64,000 bases of DNA, from the NCBI GenBank assembly GCA_020853105.1, contig JADYZM010000019.1, forward strand, positions 62,001-126,000. Reading direction: 5' to 3'. How positions within the stretch are numbered: position 1 is the stretch's first letter; every line of letters starts with the position of its first letter. This DNA comes from Flavobacteriales bacterium (GTDB lineage Bacteria > Bacteroidota > Bacteroidia > Flavobacteriales_E > Vicingaceae). The notes beneath the pieces are model-generated. The model was not told the origin of the DNA. It worked only from the letters and a program-made list of their open reading frames with translations, and did no database searches. This document shows positions 52,901 to 60,519 of this stretch, one piece after another. The position numbers were made by a program, and so were the translations under genes.

Positions 52901-55380
52901 TTCCAGCAAATTCATCAAATGACCCATCAATTGTAGTTAATCAACCTGGAGTATATTATGTTGAAGTTACCCAATGTGGGTTTACTGTACGAGATAGTGT
53001 TACAATTACTACTGCAAACATTAATGCGTCAATTACACTCATTACTGATTCAATAATTTGTCCTGGAGATACTGCAATTTTAACTACTAACTCTGGTATG
53101 GCTGGGTATGAATGGCAACCTTCAAATTTTTATGGACAAACGCTTTTAACCACTGATACAGGCTATTATTATGTAACTCTTACTGAACCTTCAACAGGAT
53201 GTACTGCTGTTTCTGATACAGTTCATATCACATTTCATCCGGGAGGAATCCCTCCAAACATTCAAAATATTACAATATGTTATGGTGATACGGCATTCTT
53301 AGAAAACATTAATAATGGATTGAATACCAATTGGTTTGTTGATTCTTTGTCCCCTATTCCATTTGCTACAGGAAATCAAATTTCCCTACTAAACATAGTT
53401 GGTGATACGACTATTTATGCTGAAAATTTTGATACCAATTGTACTAGTTTAAGAGTTCCAGTTTCTATATCAATAAGTAAGGCTTCTTTTGTTCCTGAAA
53501 TTTACGGAAACAATATAATATGTTATGGCGACACACTTTTGTTATCTACTAGTTTTATTCAAAATGGAATTTACGAATGGAATGGACCTAATGGCTTTGT
53601 TTCAAATCAAAATCCACTAATTATTTATCCTTCAGATACAAGCGATGCTGGAATTTATAGTTTATGTGTTTCTGACGGAATTTGTTCTAGCAACGACACA
53701 AGTATTTTAATTTCAGTTTTAAATCCATCGCAACTTTTACTTAATTATCAAGATACTATTTGGAAATGTACTACAGATTCTGTACTAATTACAGCTTCTG
53801 GAGACATTCAAAATATTAATTGGAACAATGGTTTTAGTAGTGATTCAACCTATGCTTATTATCCAGGTATGTATTATGCTATTGGAATTGACTCAAATGG
53901 ATGTTCAGTTTATTCTGACACATTGTATGTTTTTAACTTTTTTGTTCCACTACCAATTCATACAGACACTACTATATGTTACGGTGATAGTGTACTATTA
54001 ACTTCATCTAATAATGCTATTTTATATTGGTATGATTCCAATTATAACTTGATTGATATTGATTCAACTTATCAAACACCAGCACTTTTTAGTTCAACTT
54101 ATTATTTTTCAACTATTACAGATAGTAATGGTTGTGAAAGCCCAGAAACGATGGTAACCATTTATGTTACACCTGCAAATGGGATTCCAACTATTTATGG
54201 AGATACTATATTATGTGAGGGAGAAGCACTCTATCTAGGTACAGATATTCTTCCTGGTGCAACATACCAATGGAGCAATACTGTTTCCATTTTAAGTAAT
54301 TTAGACAATCTCTATATTTCGCCTGTTTCAACATCTCATTCCGGCTATTATTATCTTACGGTTTCAGGTGTAAACTGCATCAATTCACAAGGGGTGGTTT
54401 ATATTGAAGTAATTGAGAAAGCTATATCACCAACAATATTAGGAGACACTATCTATTGTACTTCAGATACTTTAATATTATTTTCGAGTGATACGTTGAA
54501 CAACAGTATTTGGTATGATTCCCAATTTAATTGGTATAATCAAGATAGTCTGGTTTTATTCAATTTAAGTACTAACAATTCTGGAAACTATTATTTATTT
54601 AGTGAAGATAGTAATGGATGTATTTCTTATCCTGACACAATTGCCATTACAATATTGGAAGCCCCACCAACGCCTATAATTTACGCTAATCAATATTATT
54701 GTTCGGGCGATTCTATTTCCATTTCAACAGATTCAACAGCCTATTTATTAAATTGGACTGGACCGAACTCTTTTTCTAGTGCTAGTTTTAGTAATATAAT
54801 ACTAAATTCTACAGAAAATAATTCTGGCATTTATTTCGTAACGCTTACTGATACTAATGGTTGTAAATCAACAGGTTTTAAGGAAATTACTGTTAGTAAT
54901 TATCCTTCGATTAATCTCGGAAACGATACTGTTTTTTGTTACGACTCCCTAAATAATTATATTTTGATGGTTGACACCATTTATGATAATTATCTATGGC
55001 AAGACGGTTCTACAAATTACTTTTATTCAGTAAATGAACCTGGTAATTATTTTGTTACTGTTCAACTTGGCTCGTGTATTACAACAGATACAATTAATAT
55101 TCAAATTGACAGTTGTTTAATAAATATTGTTCCAAATATTTTTACTCCAAATGGAGATGGAATAAATGATTATTTTATAATTGAAAATGTTGAACGCTAT
55201 CCAAATAATCAGTTAGAAGTTTTTAATAGATGGGGAAAAATTGTTTACAAAACCAACAATTATAAAAATGATTGGAGTGGTAGCGGACTAGCAACGGGTA
55301 CTTATTATTATGTATTTGTTCCAAACGATCCTTTAGGGAAAATAAGTATTAAAAAAGGTTATGTTTCCATAATGTATTAG
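49939..55380 (+). CDS. Giant T9SS type B (CHU_C) protein with SBBP-like propeller and Ig-like repeats
   Basis: 1813 residues. Signal 1-20 (RKIFLLIFVLLSSIDCFSQ). About 22-470: repeats of the kind GYDIAIDNSGNIYVTGYFIG, the SBBP/Kelch-like propeller pattern. About 500-1700: many Cys- and Asp-rich modules (ICPGDSILLTC, GYYYVTLTEPSTGC, ICYGDT) that resemble PKD/Ig-like domains of surface adhesins. About 1715-1813: type B sorting domain with FTPNGDGINDYFIIENVERY, EVFNRWGKIVYKTNNY, TGTYYYVFVPNDP and KKGYVSIMY. It is expected to be secreted by T9SS and attached at the surface or released, and may mediate adhesion or gliding. It stands alone on the plus strand. Confidence 0.93.
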   Translation: MRKIFLLIFVLLSSIDCFSQNWINSAGGNSNDESYDVEVDNSGFIYTTGYVTSSTVFGGTINLTTNGFSDIYVSKSDSNGNFLWAKVFGGTQADRGYDIAIDNSGNIYVTGYFIGTANFGSVTLTSVGNSQDIFILKLDTNGNVIWAKSEGGNEGDTGYGVTVDNLGNVIITGQFKGNAQIGLNNFSSSIDPITGLPTFDMFVSKYDSIGNNLWSLQGVAKYDDRGLALKTDQNNNIYITGQFSDTLTIAGATHNNTIFNAGMLLKLDALGNEVWFKRLGATQTLVYDVEIDNNGDVYITGDFMGQMAIISSNGINFLNGNYTYRIFLIKFTPSGDIIWMQEDDSDSPVSSSALTLDSNQDPYISGTFKCVFNEYADTLGSGLFNSVGYNDVFITKYDKLGKRKWMKQYGGPLDDYCSGIAISHINNPIISGGYTEYFNYPIGSTFSTFSGINQIFPVYNWSTTCPKSNYKYLNAVGSKDVFVGKPVDLTIPHYYYYEKSSCFNSSIPCLENTCPDSLTFCGNGSIRDYTNTVRDGYHLDVYNANPNYHHGPYFDFLWSNGDTLNSTNIYTTGNYWVKTERIDGCLIKKDTVFVTVNPIPQLPHLTDDHNFNIQKYPNYNKITLCFPDTATTWFGNLDTTYQFSFTTPSGTTFTDSLPHQIFEAGNYTVSVLDTNNCTKSATLILKYDYPNTDTIIPYILQLDDTICKGKQISFIVADSITNPSGNPTAYCSNIVSQNWNISSGFSCLTGSFYPTVSGWYNINVEFVIGYSNQCGIDTTHYFLQDSFYIHVNPLPTVSYNLGGDPLMCPGDTFNVWTNNVIPGFTWGGPGIVLVTLDGDSIFANQQGNYSYSGTFTDSITGCYKYFNKNFHVSVKPNPTIISNVPDNIICPGDSILLTCQQSGVSYEWVGPQGNVIGNTQSIWVDVPGFYHCILTDNDLCVLTSNTIELKEYNTPFILVDPGTELCHSGSIELTVFYTGSPTIQWQPIPANSSNDPSIVVNQPGVYYVEVTQCGFTVRDSVTITTANINASITLITDSIICPGDTAILTTNSGMAGYEWQPSNFYGQTLLTTDTGYYYVTLTEPSTGCTAVSDTVHITFHPGGIPPNIQNITICYGDTAFLENINNGLNTNWFVDSLSPIPFATGNQISLLNIVGDTTIYAENFDTNCTSLRVPVSISISKASFVPEIYGNNIICYGDTLLLSTSFIQNGIYEWNGPNGFVSNQNPLIIYPSDTSDAGIYSLCVSDGICSSNDTSILISVLNPSQLLLNYQDTIWKCTTDSVLITASGDIQNINWNNGFSSDSTYAYYPGMYYAIGIDSNGCSVYSDTLYVFNFFVPLPIHTDTTICYGDSVLLTSSNNAILYWYDSNYNLIDIDSTYQTPALFSSTYYFSTITDSNGCESPETMVTIYVTPANGIPTIYGDTILCEGEALYLGTDILPGATYQWSNTVSILSNLDNLYISPVSTSHSGYYYLTVSGVNCINSQGVVYIEVIEKAISPTILGDTIYCTSDTLILFSSDTLNNSIWYDSQFNWYNQDSLVLFNLSTNNSGNYYLFSEDSNGCISYPDTIAITILEAPPTPIIYANQYYCSGDSISISTDSTAYLLNWTGPNSFSSASFSNIILNSTENNSGIYFVTLTDTNGCKSTGFKEITVSNYPSINLGNDTVFCYDSLNNYILMVDTIYDNYLWQDGSTNYFYSVNEPGNYFVTVQLGSCITTDTINIQIDSCLINIVPNIFTPNGDGINDYFIIENVERYPNNQLEVFNRWGKIVYKTNNYKNDWSGSGLATGTYYYVFVPNDPLGKISIKKGYVSIMY

Positions 55381-55387
55381 CAGATCA

Positions 55388-55728
55388 TTAATTTGCAGTA
55401 TAATCCACCACTTTTAAATCCAGATATGCAGCAACTTGATTGGCTAAGTATTGTGTTTCTTCATAATCTCCTTTAAAAACAAATACTTTCTTTTTTGCAT
55501 CTTCACACAAAAACAAACAAAATTTGTAATCACTAAAGTTGCTTGTACAGCTTTTATTTCCCATTAATTTAGGAGAGCTTACTGTTTTAGCAAATTTTAC
55601 TTTGGTTAAGGCAATGTAATTTAAATTCGGTAAGGGTTTCCATTCACCCACATTCAGACCAAAGAAACGAACAACAATTCTATAGCATTTTTTTCTTTGT
55701 CTAACCAAAGGTATTTTGATTTAAACAT
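55388..55728 (-). CDS. Small hypothetical protein, apparently frameshifted
   Basis: Unrecognised soluble protein. The long frame (106 codons) from a TTG at 55708 contains KKCYRIVVRFFGLNVGEWKP, LPNLNYIALTKVKFAKTV and the C-terminal ETQYLANQVAAYLDLKVVDY. Directly upstream another frame begins at an ATG (55728) as MFKSKYLWLDKEK and would join CYRIVV if the A7 tract at 55688-55694 (minus sense) had one more base. This makes a natural ~114-residue protein, so either the gene is broken or the tract length is wrong in this sequence. It lies 4 nt after the PorE-like gene on the same strand and may belong to its operon. Function unknown. Confidence 0.6.
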
Positions 55729-55732
55729 TGTT

Positions 55733-57358
55733 TTATTCTCGATCTAAAACAATATTTTTTACCATAATAAAAGTTGCTTGCTCGCCAATAGGCAATTCAA
55801 ATTCAAAACTATGGGATTTATACCCCACAGCAGAAACAGTAGTAGAATATTTGATATTTCCAGGCAATGTAACTAAAAACTCTCCGGTTTCTTCGGTTGA
55901 AACTTTTGCAATCACTTCACCTTTAGCATCTTTAAACTCAAGCTCAGCCTCAATTTTTTCTCCATCTAAACTTGCAGAAATATTTCCTTTAACAATAGAT
56001 AAGTTTTTTTGTGTTCCTTTTAGTAAATCATAATTTTTCATTTCAATTCGGTAGATATCTCTCTCTCCCAACCCGTCTTCTCTCACTGTAGAGTAGTGAG
56101 CTATTTTGCCATCAGTACTTAAAACAAAGTGCACATCATCATCAACTGTATTTATCGGATATCCTAAATTTTCAGGGGTTGACCATGTTCCATCAGCTTG
56201 AAGTTTAGATGAAAAAATATCATACCCTCCCATAGAAAGGTGCCCTTTTGAACTAAAAAACAAGGTTTTTCCGTCGGGATGAATAAAAACTGAGATTTCA
56301 TCTTCGAGCGTGTTGATGACAGATCCCAAATTTTTTGGTTCACCCCATAAGGTCCTAGAAATTTTATCTACAACATAAATATCTCCCTTACCTAAAGCTC
56401 CATATTTTTTACCTTCTCTTTCGCTTACAAAGTACATCTTTTTTCCATCTGAAGATAAAGTTGCAGAACTCTCAAAGTAGGAAGAGTTTATTTGTTTGTC
56501 TAGAGCAACCGGTTCACCCCATGCTCCTGACCTTCTTTTCTTTGACACAAAAATATCTCCGATATATACACTGCCATCATTTCTGTAAATATAAATCTGA
56601 TTTCCATCGGGTGAAATGCTTAAACTGGCATCGTGTGCTTCTGAGTTTAGTTTTCCTTCAATTGGGTTGGCTTTTGTCCATTCGTTGTTTGCTGAATCCC
56701 AGTTTGATAAATATATATCTTCAAAGTACTTGTAATCTCCGGCTTTGTCAACACCACCGCCTTTTGTGTCTGATCTTCTTGATGTAAATATCATGGTTTG
56801 ACCATCGAGTGTAATTGATGGAGAGTAATCTCCACCTCTGGAATTGATGTTTTTTCCAACGTTAACAATGCTAACATCAACAGGTGCCAACATCATTTTT
56901 TTTGCAAATTCAACTTGAGCAATAATTCGGTCAGCATTATACAATGGATTTACTTTTTTAACACTGCTTTTGTATTCTTTTAACGCTTCTAAAGCTTTAT
57001 CCAGTTGATTATTTCTGTGTAGAGCGTATCCCAATTTGTAGTTTATTTCTGGAGTTATTTTGGTGTTAATTTTTTTTGCATTTTCAATATATTCAACTGC
57101 CAATTGCCATTCTTTTAAATCTAAATAACATTCACCAATGCGGTAGTTTATCATGGCATCGTTTGTAAATGATTTGAGCAATTCTCTGTAGATGTTTAAT
57201 CCTCCCCTGATGTTACCGTTTAAGTATTGATGACGGGCTTCACTCATCTTCATTTTATAGATAACCTTATTGGGTTTACTTGAATTGCCTTCTTGGGCAA
57301 GAATATTTAATGATGTGATTACAAAAATCAGTATGAATATTCGGCTAATAAGTTTCAT
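55733..57358 (-). CDS. PorE-like TPR/PD40 protein lacking the OmpA C-terminal domain
   Basis: 541-residue exported protein with a signal peptide (IFILIFVITSLNILAQ). TPR helices at about 35-160 (LNIYRELLKSFTNDAMINYR, LGYALHRNNQLDKALEALKE), a PD40/WD40-like propeller at about 170-430 (GGDYSPSITLDGQTMIFTSR, LSPDG-type repeats SISPDGNQIYIY, SSDGKKMYFVSE, FIHPDGKTLFFSSKG), and a carboxypeptidase regulatory-like domain at about 455-540. The order TPR-propeller-CRD-OmpA is that of PorE, a T9SS component, but here the protein ends (FIMVKNIVLDRE) where the peptidoglycan-binding OmpA domain should begin. A T9SS or surface-organisation role is inferred. It faces the giant type B gene. Confidence 0.85.
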   Translation of the reverse strand: MKLISRIFILIFVITSLNILAQEGNSSKPNKVIYKMKMSEARHQYLNGNIRGGLNIYRELLKSFTNDAMINYRIGECYLDLKEWQLAVEYIENAKKINTKITPEINYKLGYALHRNNQLDKALEALKEYKSSVKKVNPLYNADRIIAQVEFAKKMMLAPVDVSIVNVGKNINSRGGDYSPSITLDGQTMIFTSRRSDTKGGGVDKAGDYKYFEDIYLSNWDSANNEWTKANPIEGKLNSEAHDASLSISPDGNQIYIYRNDGSVYIGDIFVSKKRRSGAWGEPVALDKQINSSYFESSATLSSDGKKMYFVSEREGKKYGALGKGDIYVVDKISRTLWGEPKNLGSVINTLEDEISVFIHPDGKTLFFSSKGHLSMGGYDIFSSKLQADGTWSTPENLGYPINTVDDDVHFVLSTDGKIAHYSTVREDGLGERDIYRIEMKNYDLLKGTQKNLSIVKGNISASLDGEKIEAELEFKDAKGEVIAKVSTEETGEFLVTLPGNIKYSTTVSAVGYKSHSFEFELPIGEQATFIMVKNIVLDRE

Positions 57359-57384
57359 TGTTCTAATTAATTATTGTTGGGAAA

Positions 57385-57392
57385 CAAAAATA
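57385..57392 (-). promoter_or_regulatory. TAnnTTTG -7 box upstream of the PorE-like gene
   Basis: TATTTTTG in the minus sense, 26 nt upstream of the ATG at 57358. No TTTG -33 partner is evident. Confidence 0.4.
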
Positions 57393-57437
57393 ATGAATAA
57401 GATGGAATAGAAAAATTATAGTTTACACTTCAATAGC

Positions 57438-58193
57438 TTAAATATTAACATTTTCAGATAAAAATTCTAAAAATAAATTCAATGCTCTTCGTTTTTCGGC
57501 AGTAAAATGATAACTGATATCGTTGGTCAAATAATTTAACATTTGCTCGTTGGTTAATTGAGTAGATTCGTTTAAAGATATTGATTCTGAGATGTGTTCT
57601 ACTCCAAAATTTAGTGCCTGATTCAATTCCGATACAAATTCATCAGGAATTTTTTTATTGGATACCCAGCAAGCAAAAGCAAATGGTAGTCCGGAAAATT
57701 TATTCCATTCTTCAGCCAAATCATAGGTATATTGAAATTTCCCGTCTAAATTAAAGGTTCTATCCCCAATTATAATAGCAGCTGTACTGCCTTTTACTAA
57801 ATCTTCATAACCAGGCTCTGCATGAGAAAAATTAGGATTGATGTTCCAAAATTTTCTAGCTAAAATTTGAACTAAATTTATTGATGTTTTCGATTGATAA
57901 TCGAGCAAAACATTGGTTATTTCATTCAAAGGAACTTTACTTACCAAAAGAACCGACTTTACTTTTTGTTTTGCTCCAATACAGTAATCGGTTAAAATAT
58001 GATAATTTTTTAATTGAGGGAGTATTGCAACAGGAACCAAACCAATATCCACTTCATTACTCAACAGTTTTTTTGCACATATTGAGGGAATGTCATTGCA
58101 TAAATCGATTTTTGAAAATATTGAACTATTCATTAATCCATATAAAAATGGAAGTGTGTTTGAATACGAAACTATCGAAATTTTTATTTTCAA
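57438..58193 (-). CDS. mqnA: Menaquinone biosynthesis enzyme MqnA/MqnD family (chorismate dehydratase)
   Basis: 251-residue periplasmic-binding-like enzyme of the futalosine menaquinone pathway; MqnA dehydrates chorismate to 3-enolpyruvyl-benzoate. Visible: KISIVSYSNTLPFLYGL at the N-terminus, DIGLVPVAILPQLKNYHILT near 60, CIGAKQKVKSVLLVSKVPLN, GYEDLVKGSTAAIIIGDRTF and GLPFAFACWVSNKKIPDEF. These fit MqnA better than MqnD. The start is uncertain: no ATG is in place, so a TTG at 58193 (LKIKISIVSY) is chosen; a TTG at 58244 would add 17 unlikely residues. Its presence suggests futalosine-type menaquinone synthesis in this organism. Confidence 0.88.
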   Translation of the reverse strand: MKIKISIVSYSNTLPFLYGLMNSSIFSKIDLCNDIPSICAKKLLSNEVDIGLVPVAILPQLKNYHILTDYCIGAKQKVKSVLLVSKVPLNEITNVLLDYQSKTSINLVQILARKFWNINPNFSHAEPGYEDLVKGSTAAIIIGDRTFNLDGKFQYTYDLAEEWNKFSGLPFAFACWVSNKKIPDEFVSELNQALNFGVEHISESISLNESTQLTNEQMLNYLTNDISYHFTAEKRRALNLFLEFLSENVNI

Positions 58194-58266
58194 CTTAACT
58201 TTAGATGAGTTGGCAAATTTACAATTTTGAAAACCAGAGTACAAAAAAATTAGATGTCAAGATTCT

Positions 58267-59055
58267 TTAATTCTTTGCATCATTATCTAAAGCATTTTGA
58301 GTTGAAATTGTAGCAGCTACAACTGAAACTATTGATACAAACCCTGCAAGGGTTACACCACAAAATGGAATTAACATAAATAATGAAAATAAAAATCCGT
58401 TAGCAATTGCAATTCCTTTATGGTTACGAATAAACTGAACACTTTGACTGATGTTGAATCTTTTTTGTTCTAAGGTATAATCCATAAATGAAAACCCATA
58501 AAAATAAGAAGAAACAAAAAACAAAAAAATAGCCCCCAATTGCCCGACAATTGGTATAAAGCTCAACACAAAAACTGCTATCATATACCCAATTTCTATG
58601 AATAGATTACGTGTTGCAATCAAAACACCACGAACAATGTCCCGCATAAGTTGGTCTGCATCAAAAGGTGTAGATATTCCGGTTAAAATTTCAGTTGTTT
58701 TTTCAGATAATATTGAAAACACTGGAGACATCAACACGATAACAATGAAACCACCCAAATATGAAAAGATAAAGAAAAATAAGATTTTAAAAACCAACCA
58801 AATAAATCCTGACAAAAAGCCTTGAACATAAGCCGCTCCAAAATATTCTGCATTTTCATTGTTTAGGTATCCGAAAACCCAGTCCTTCACAAGTTCAGTT
58901 AGATGATTAACAGCCGAAAAACCACCAAAAAACAACAATACATTCAAAACAATCGGGAAAACAAAAAACCACCAAAGTCCTTTTGAAAAAATGATTTCAA
59001 TGGCTTTTCCGTATGTAGAAATTCCTGTACCAAAATCTTTAAAAAAATTAGCCAT
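58267..59055 (-). CDS. EI24-domain (CysZ-like) membrane protein
   Basis: 262-residue inner-membrane protein of the EI24/CysZ family with several membrane segments: SKGLWWFFVFPIVLNVLLFF near 24, GFIWLVFKILFFFIFSYLGG, VLMSPVFSILSEKTTEIL, GVLIATRNLFIEIGYMIAVF, LGAIFLFFVSSYFYGFSFM, and GIAIANGFLFSLFMLIPFCG near the end. CysZ proteins transport sulfate; family members elsewhere have other roles. The ATG at 59055 (MANFFKDFGTGIST) is used rather than a GTG at 59109. It is divergent from purB and 73 nt upstream of mqnA. Confidence 0.88.
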   Translation of the reverse strand: MANFFKDFGTGISTYGKAIEIIFSKGLWWFFVFPIVLNVLLFFGGFSAVNHLTELVKDWVFGYLNNENAEYFGAAYVQGFLSGFIWLVFKILFFFIFSYLGGFIVIVLMSPVFSILSEKTTEILTGISTPFDADQLMRDIVRGVLIATRNLFIEIGYMIAVFVLSFIPIVGQLGAIFLFFVSSYFYGFSFMDYTLEQKRFNISQSVQFIRNHKGIAIANGFLFSLFMLIPFCGVTLAGFVSIVSVVAATISTQNALDNDAKN

Positions 59056-59130
59056 ACACGATTGTTTTTTCAAAGTTAAGAAAGATTGAAGCAACAACTT
59101 TCCTTTCACTCAATTTTCGATTTAAAATAA

Positions 59131-59138
59131 TACTTTTG
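59131..59138 (+). promoter_or_regulatory. TAnnTTTG -7 box upstream of purB
   Basis: TACTTTTG ends 20 nt before the purB ATG. The -33 position has TTTC instead of TTTG. Confidence 0.5.
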
Positions 59139-59158
59139 CATTCAATAATTTTTTTAAA

Positions 59159-60514
59159 ATGAACCTCTCAACATTAACGGCAATTTCACCCATCGATGGA
59201 AGATATAGAAAATCAACAGAACTGTTGTCAGCTTACTTTTCAGAAGCGGCATTAATACAGTATCGTATTCGAATAGAAATTGAATATTTTATAGCTCTTT
59301 GTGAACTTCCGTTACCTCAATTAAAAAATTTTGATAAAAAAAACTATCCTTCTCTCAGAGCTATTTTCCAAAATATTTCTGAGGCTGATGTTTTGTCTGT
59401 TAAAGAAATTGAAAAGGAAACCAATCACGATGTTAAAGCTGTAGAATATTTTATCAAAAGAAAATTTTCGGAAATCGGTATAGACTCATCTTATCACGAG
59501 TTTATTCATTTTGGACTAACCTCACAGGACATTAACAACACTTCTGTTCCACTTTTATTAAAAGAAGCCGTTGAATCTGTATATTTTCCTACTTTGAACA
59601 AAATAATAGAAAAATTAAAGTTACTTTCCACAGAATGGTCGGAAATACCAATGTTAGCCAGAACCCATGGGCAGCCTGCATCGCCAACAAAACTAGGGAA
59701 AGAATTTTATGTGTTTGTTGAACGAATTGAAAAGCAATTAGAACATTTTAGAACTATTCCCTATTCAGCTAAATTCGGAGGAGCTACAGGTAACTTAAAT
59801 GCTCATCAAGTAGCATATCCTGAAACAGACTGGATTGGCTTCTCAAATAGATTTGTGAATCAGCAATTGGGGTTAAACCGCTCTAAAACAACAACTCAAA
59901 TTGAACATTATGACAACCTGGCTGCCATGTTTGACGGATTCAAACGTATAAATACCATTTTAATGGATTTAAACCGAGATGTTTGGACTTATATTTCAAT
60001 GGACTATTTCAAACAAAGAATCAATAAAAATGAAATCGGCTCATCTGCCATGCCTCATAAAGTAAATCCAATAGATTTTGAAAACTCCGAAGGCAATTTG
60101 GGTATTGCTAATGCGATTTTTGGACATCTTTCTGAAAAACTTCCTATTTCCAGACTTCAAAGAGATTTAACTGATTCAACTGTCATGAGAAATATTGGAG
60201 TTCCAATTGGACACACTATTATAGCATTTACATCATTGTTAAAAGGGCTAAACAAGTTGATTATAAACGAATCAAAAATACATACTGATTTGGAAGAAAA
60301 TTGGTCGGTTGTGGCAGAAGCAATCCAAACAGTTTTAAGAAGAGAGGGATATCCAAAACCTTACGAAAAATTGAAAGAATTGACCCGAAAAAATGAAAAA
60401 ATTACCCACTCATTAATTTCAGAATTTATCGATACATTAGAAGTTAGCACTTCTATCAAAAATGAGTTAAAAGAAATCACACCTTTTAATTATACAGGAG
60501 TGAAGTTGATTTAA
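59159..60514 (+). CDS. purB: Adenylosuccinate lyase
   Basis: 451-residue cytosolic lyase acting twice in purine synthesis: SAICAR to AICAR and adenylosuccinate to AMP, each releasing fumarate. The N-terminus LTAISPIDGRYRKSTELLSA, HFGLTSQDINNTSVP, ARTHGQPASPTKLGKE and the signature GSSAMPHKVNPIDFENSEGN are all present. The fold is the fumarase/aspartase type and length is that of the E. coli-like subgroup. It begins after the promoter-like box at 59131 and is followed 5 nt later by the ABC exporter gene, possibly in one transcript. Confidence 0.97.
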   Translation: MNLSTLTAISPIDGRYRKSTELLSAYFSEAALIQYRIRIEIEYFIALCELPLPQLKNFDKKNYPSLRAIFQNISEADVLSVKEIEKETNHDVKAVEYFIKRKFSEIGIDSSYHEFIHFGLTSQDINNTSVPLLLKEAVESVYFPTLNKIIEKLKLLSTEWSEIPMLARTHGQPASPTKLGKEFYVFVERIEKQLEHFRTIPYSAKFGGATGNLNAHQVAYPETDWIGFSNRFVNQQLGLNRSKTTTQIEHYDNLAAMFDGFKRINTILMDLNRDVWTYISMDYFKQRINKNEIGSSAMPHKVNPIDFENSEGNLGIANAIFGHLSEKLPISRLQRDLTDSTVMRNIGVPIGHTIIAFTSLLKGLNKLIINESKIHTDLEENWSVVAEAIQTVLRREGYPKPYEKLKELTRKNEKITHSLISEFIDTLEVSTSIKNELKEITPFNYTGVKLI

Positions 60515-60519
60515 GTTTG

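Noticed and set aside
51900-55080. Possible DNA tandem repeats or CRISPR-like spacing in the giant gene
   Set aside because: The repetition is at protein level, degenerate and irregular in length; no identical DNA repeats with spacers.
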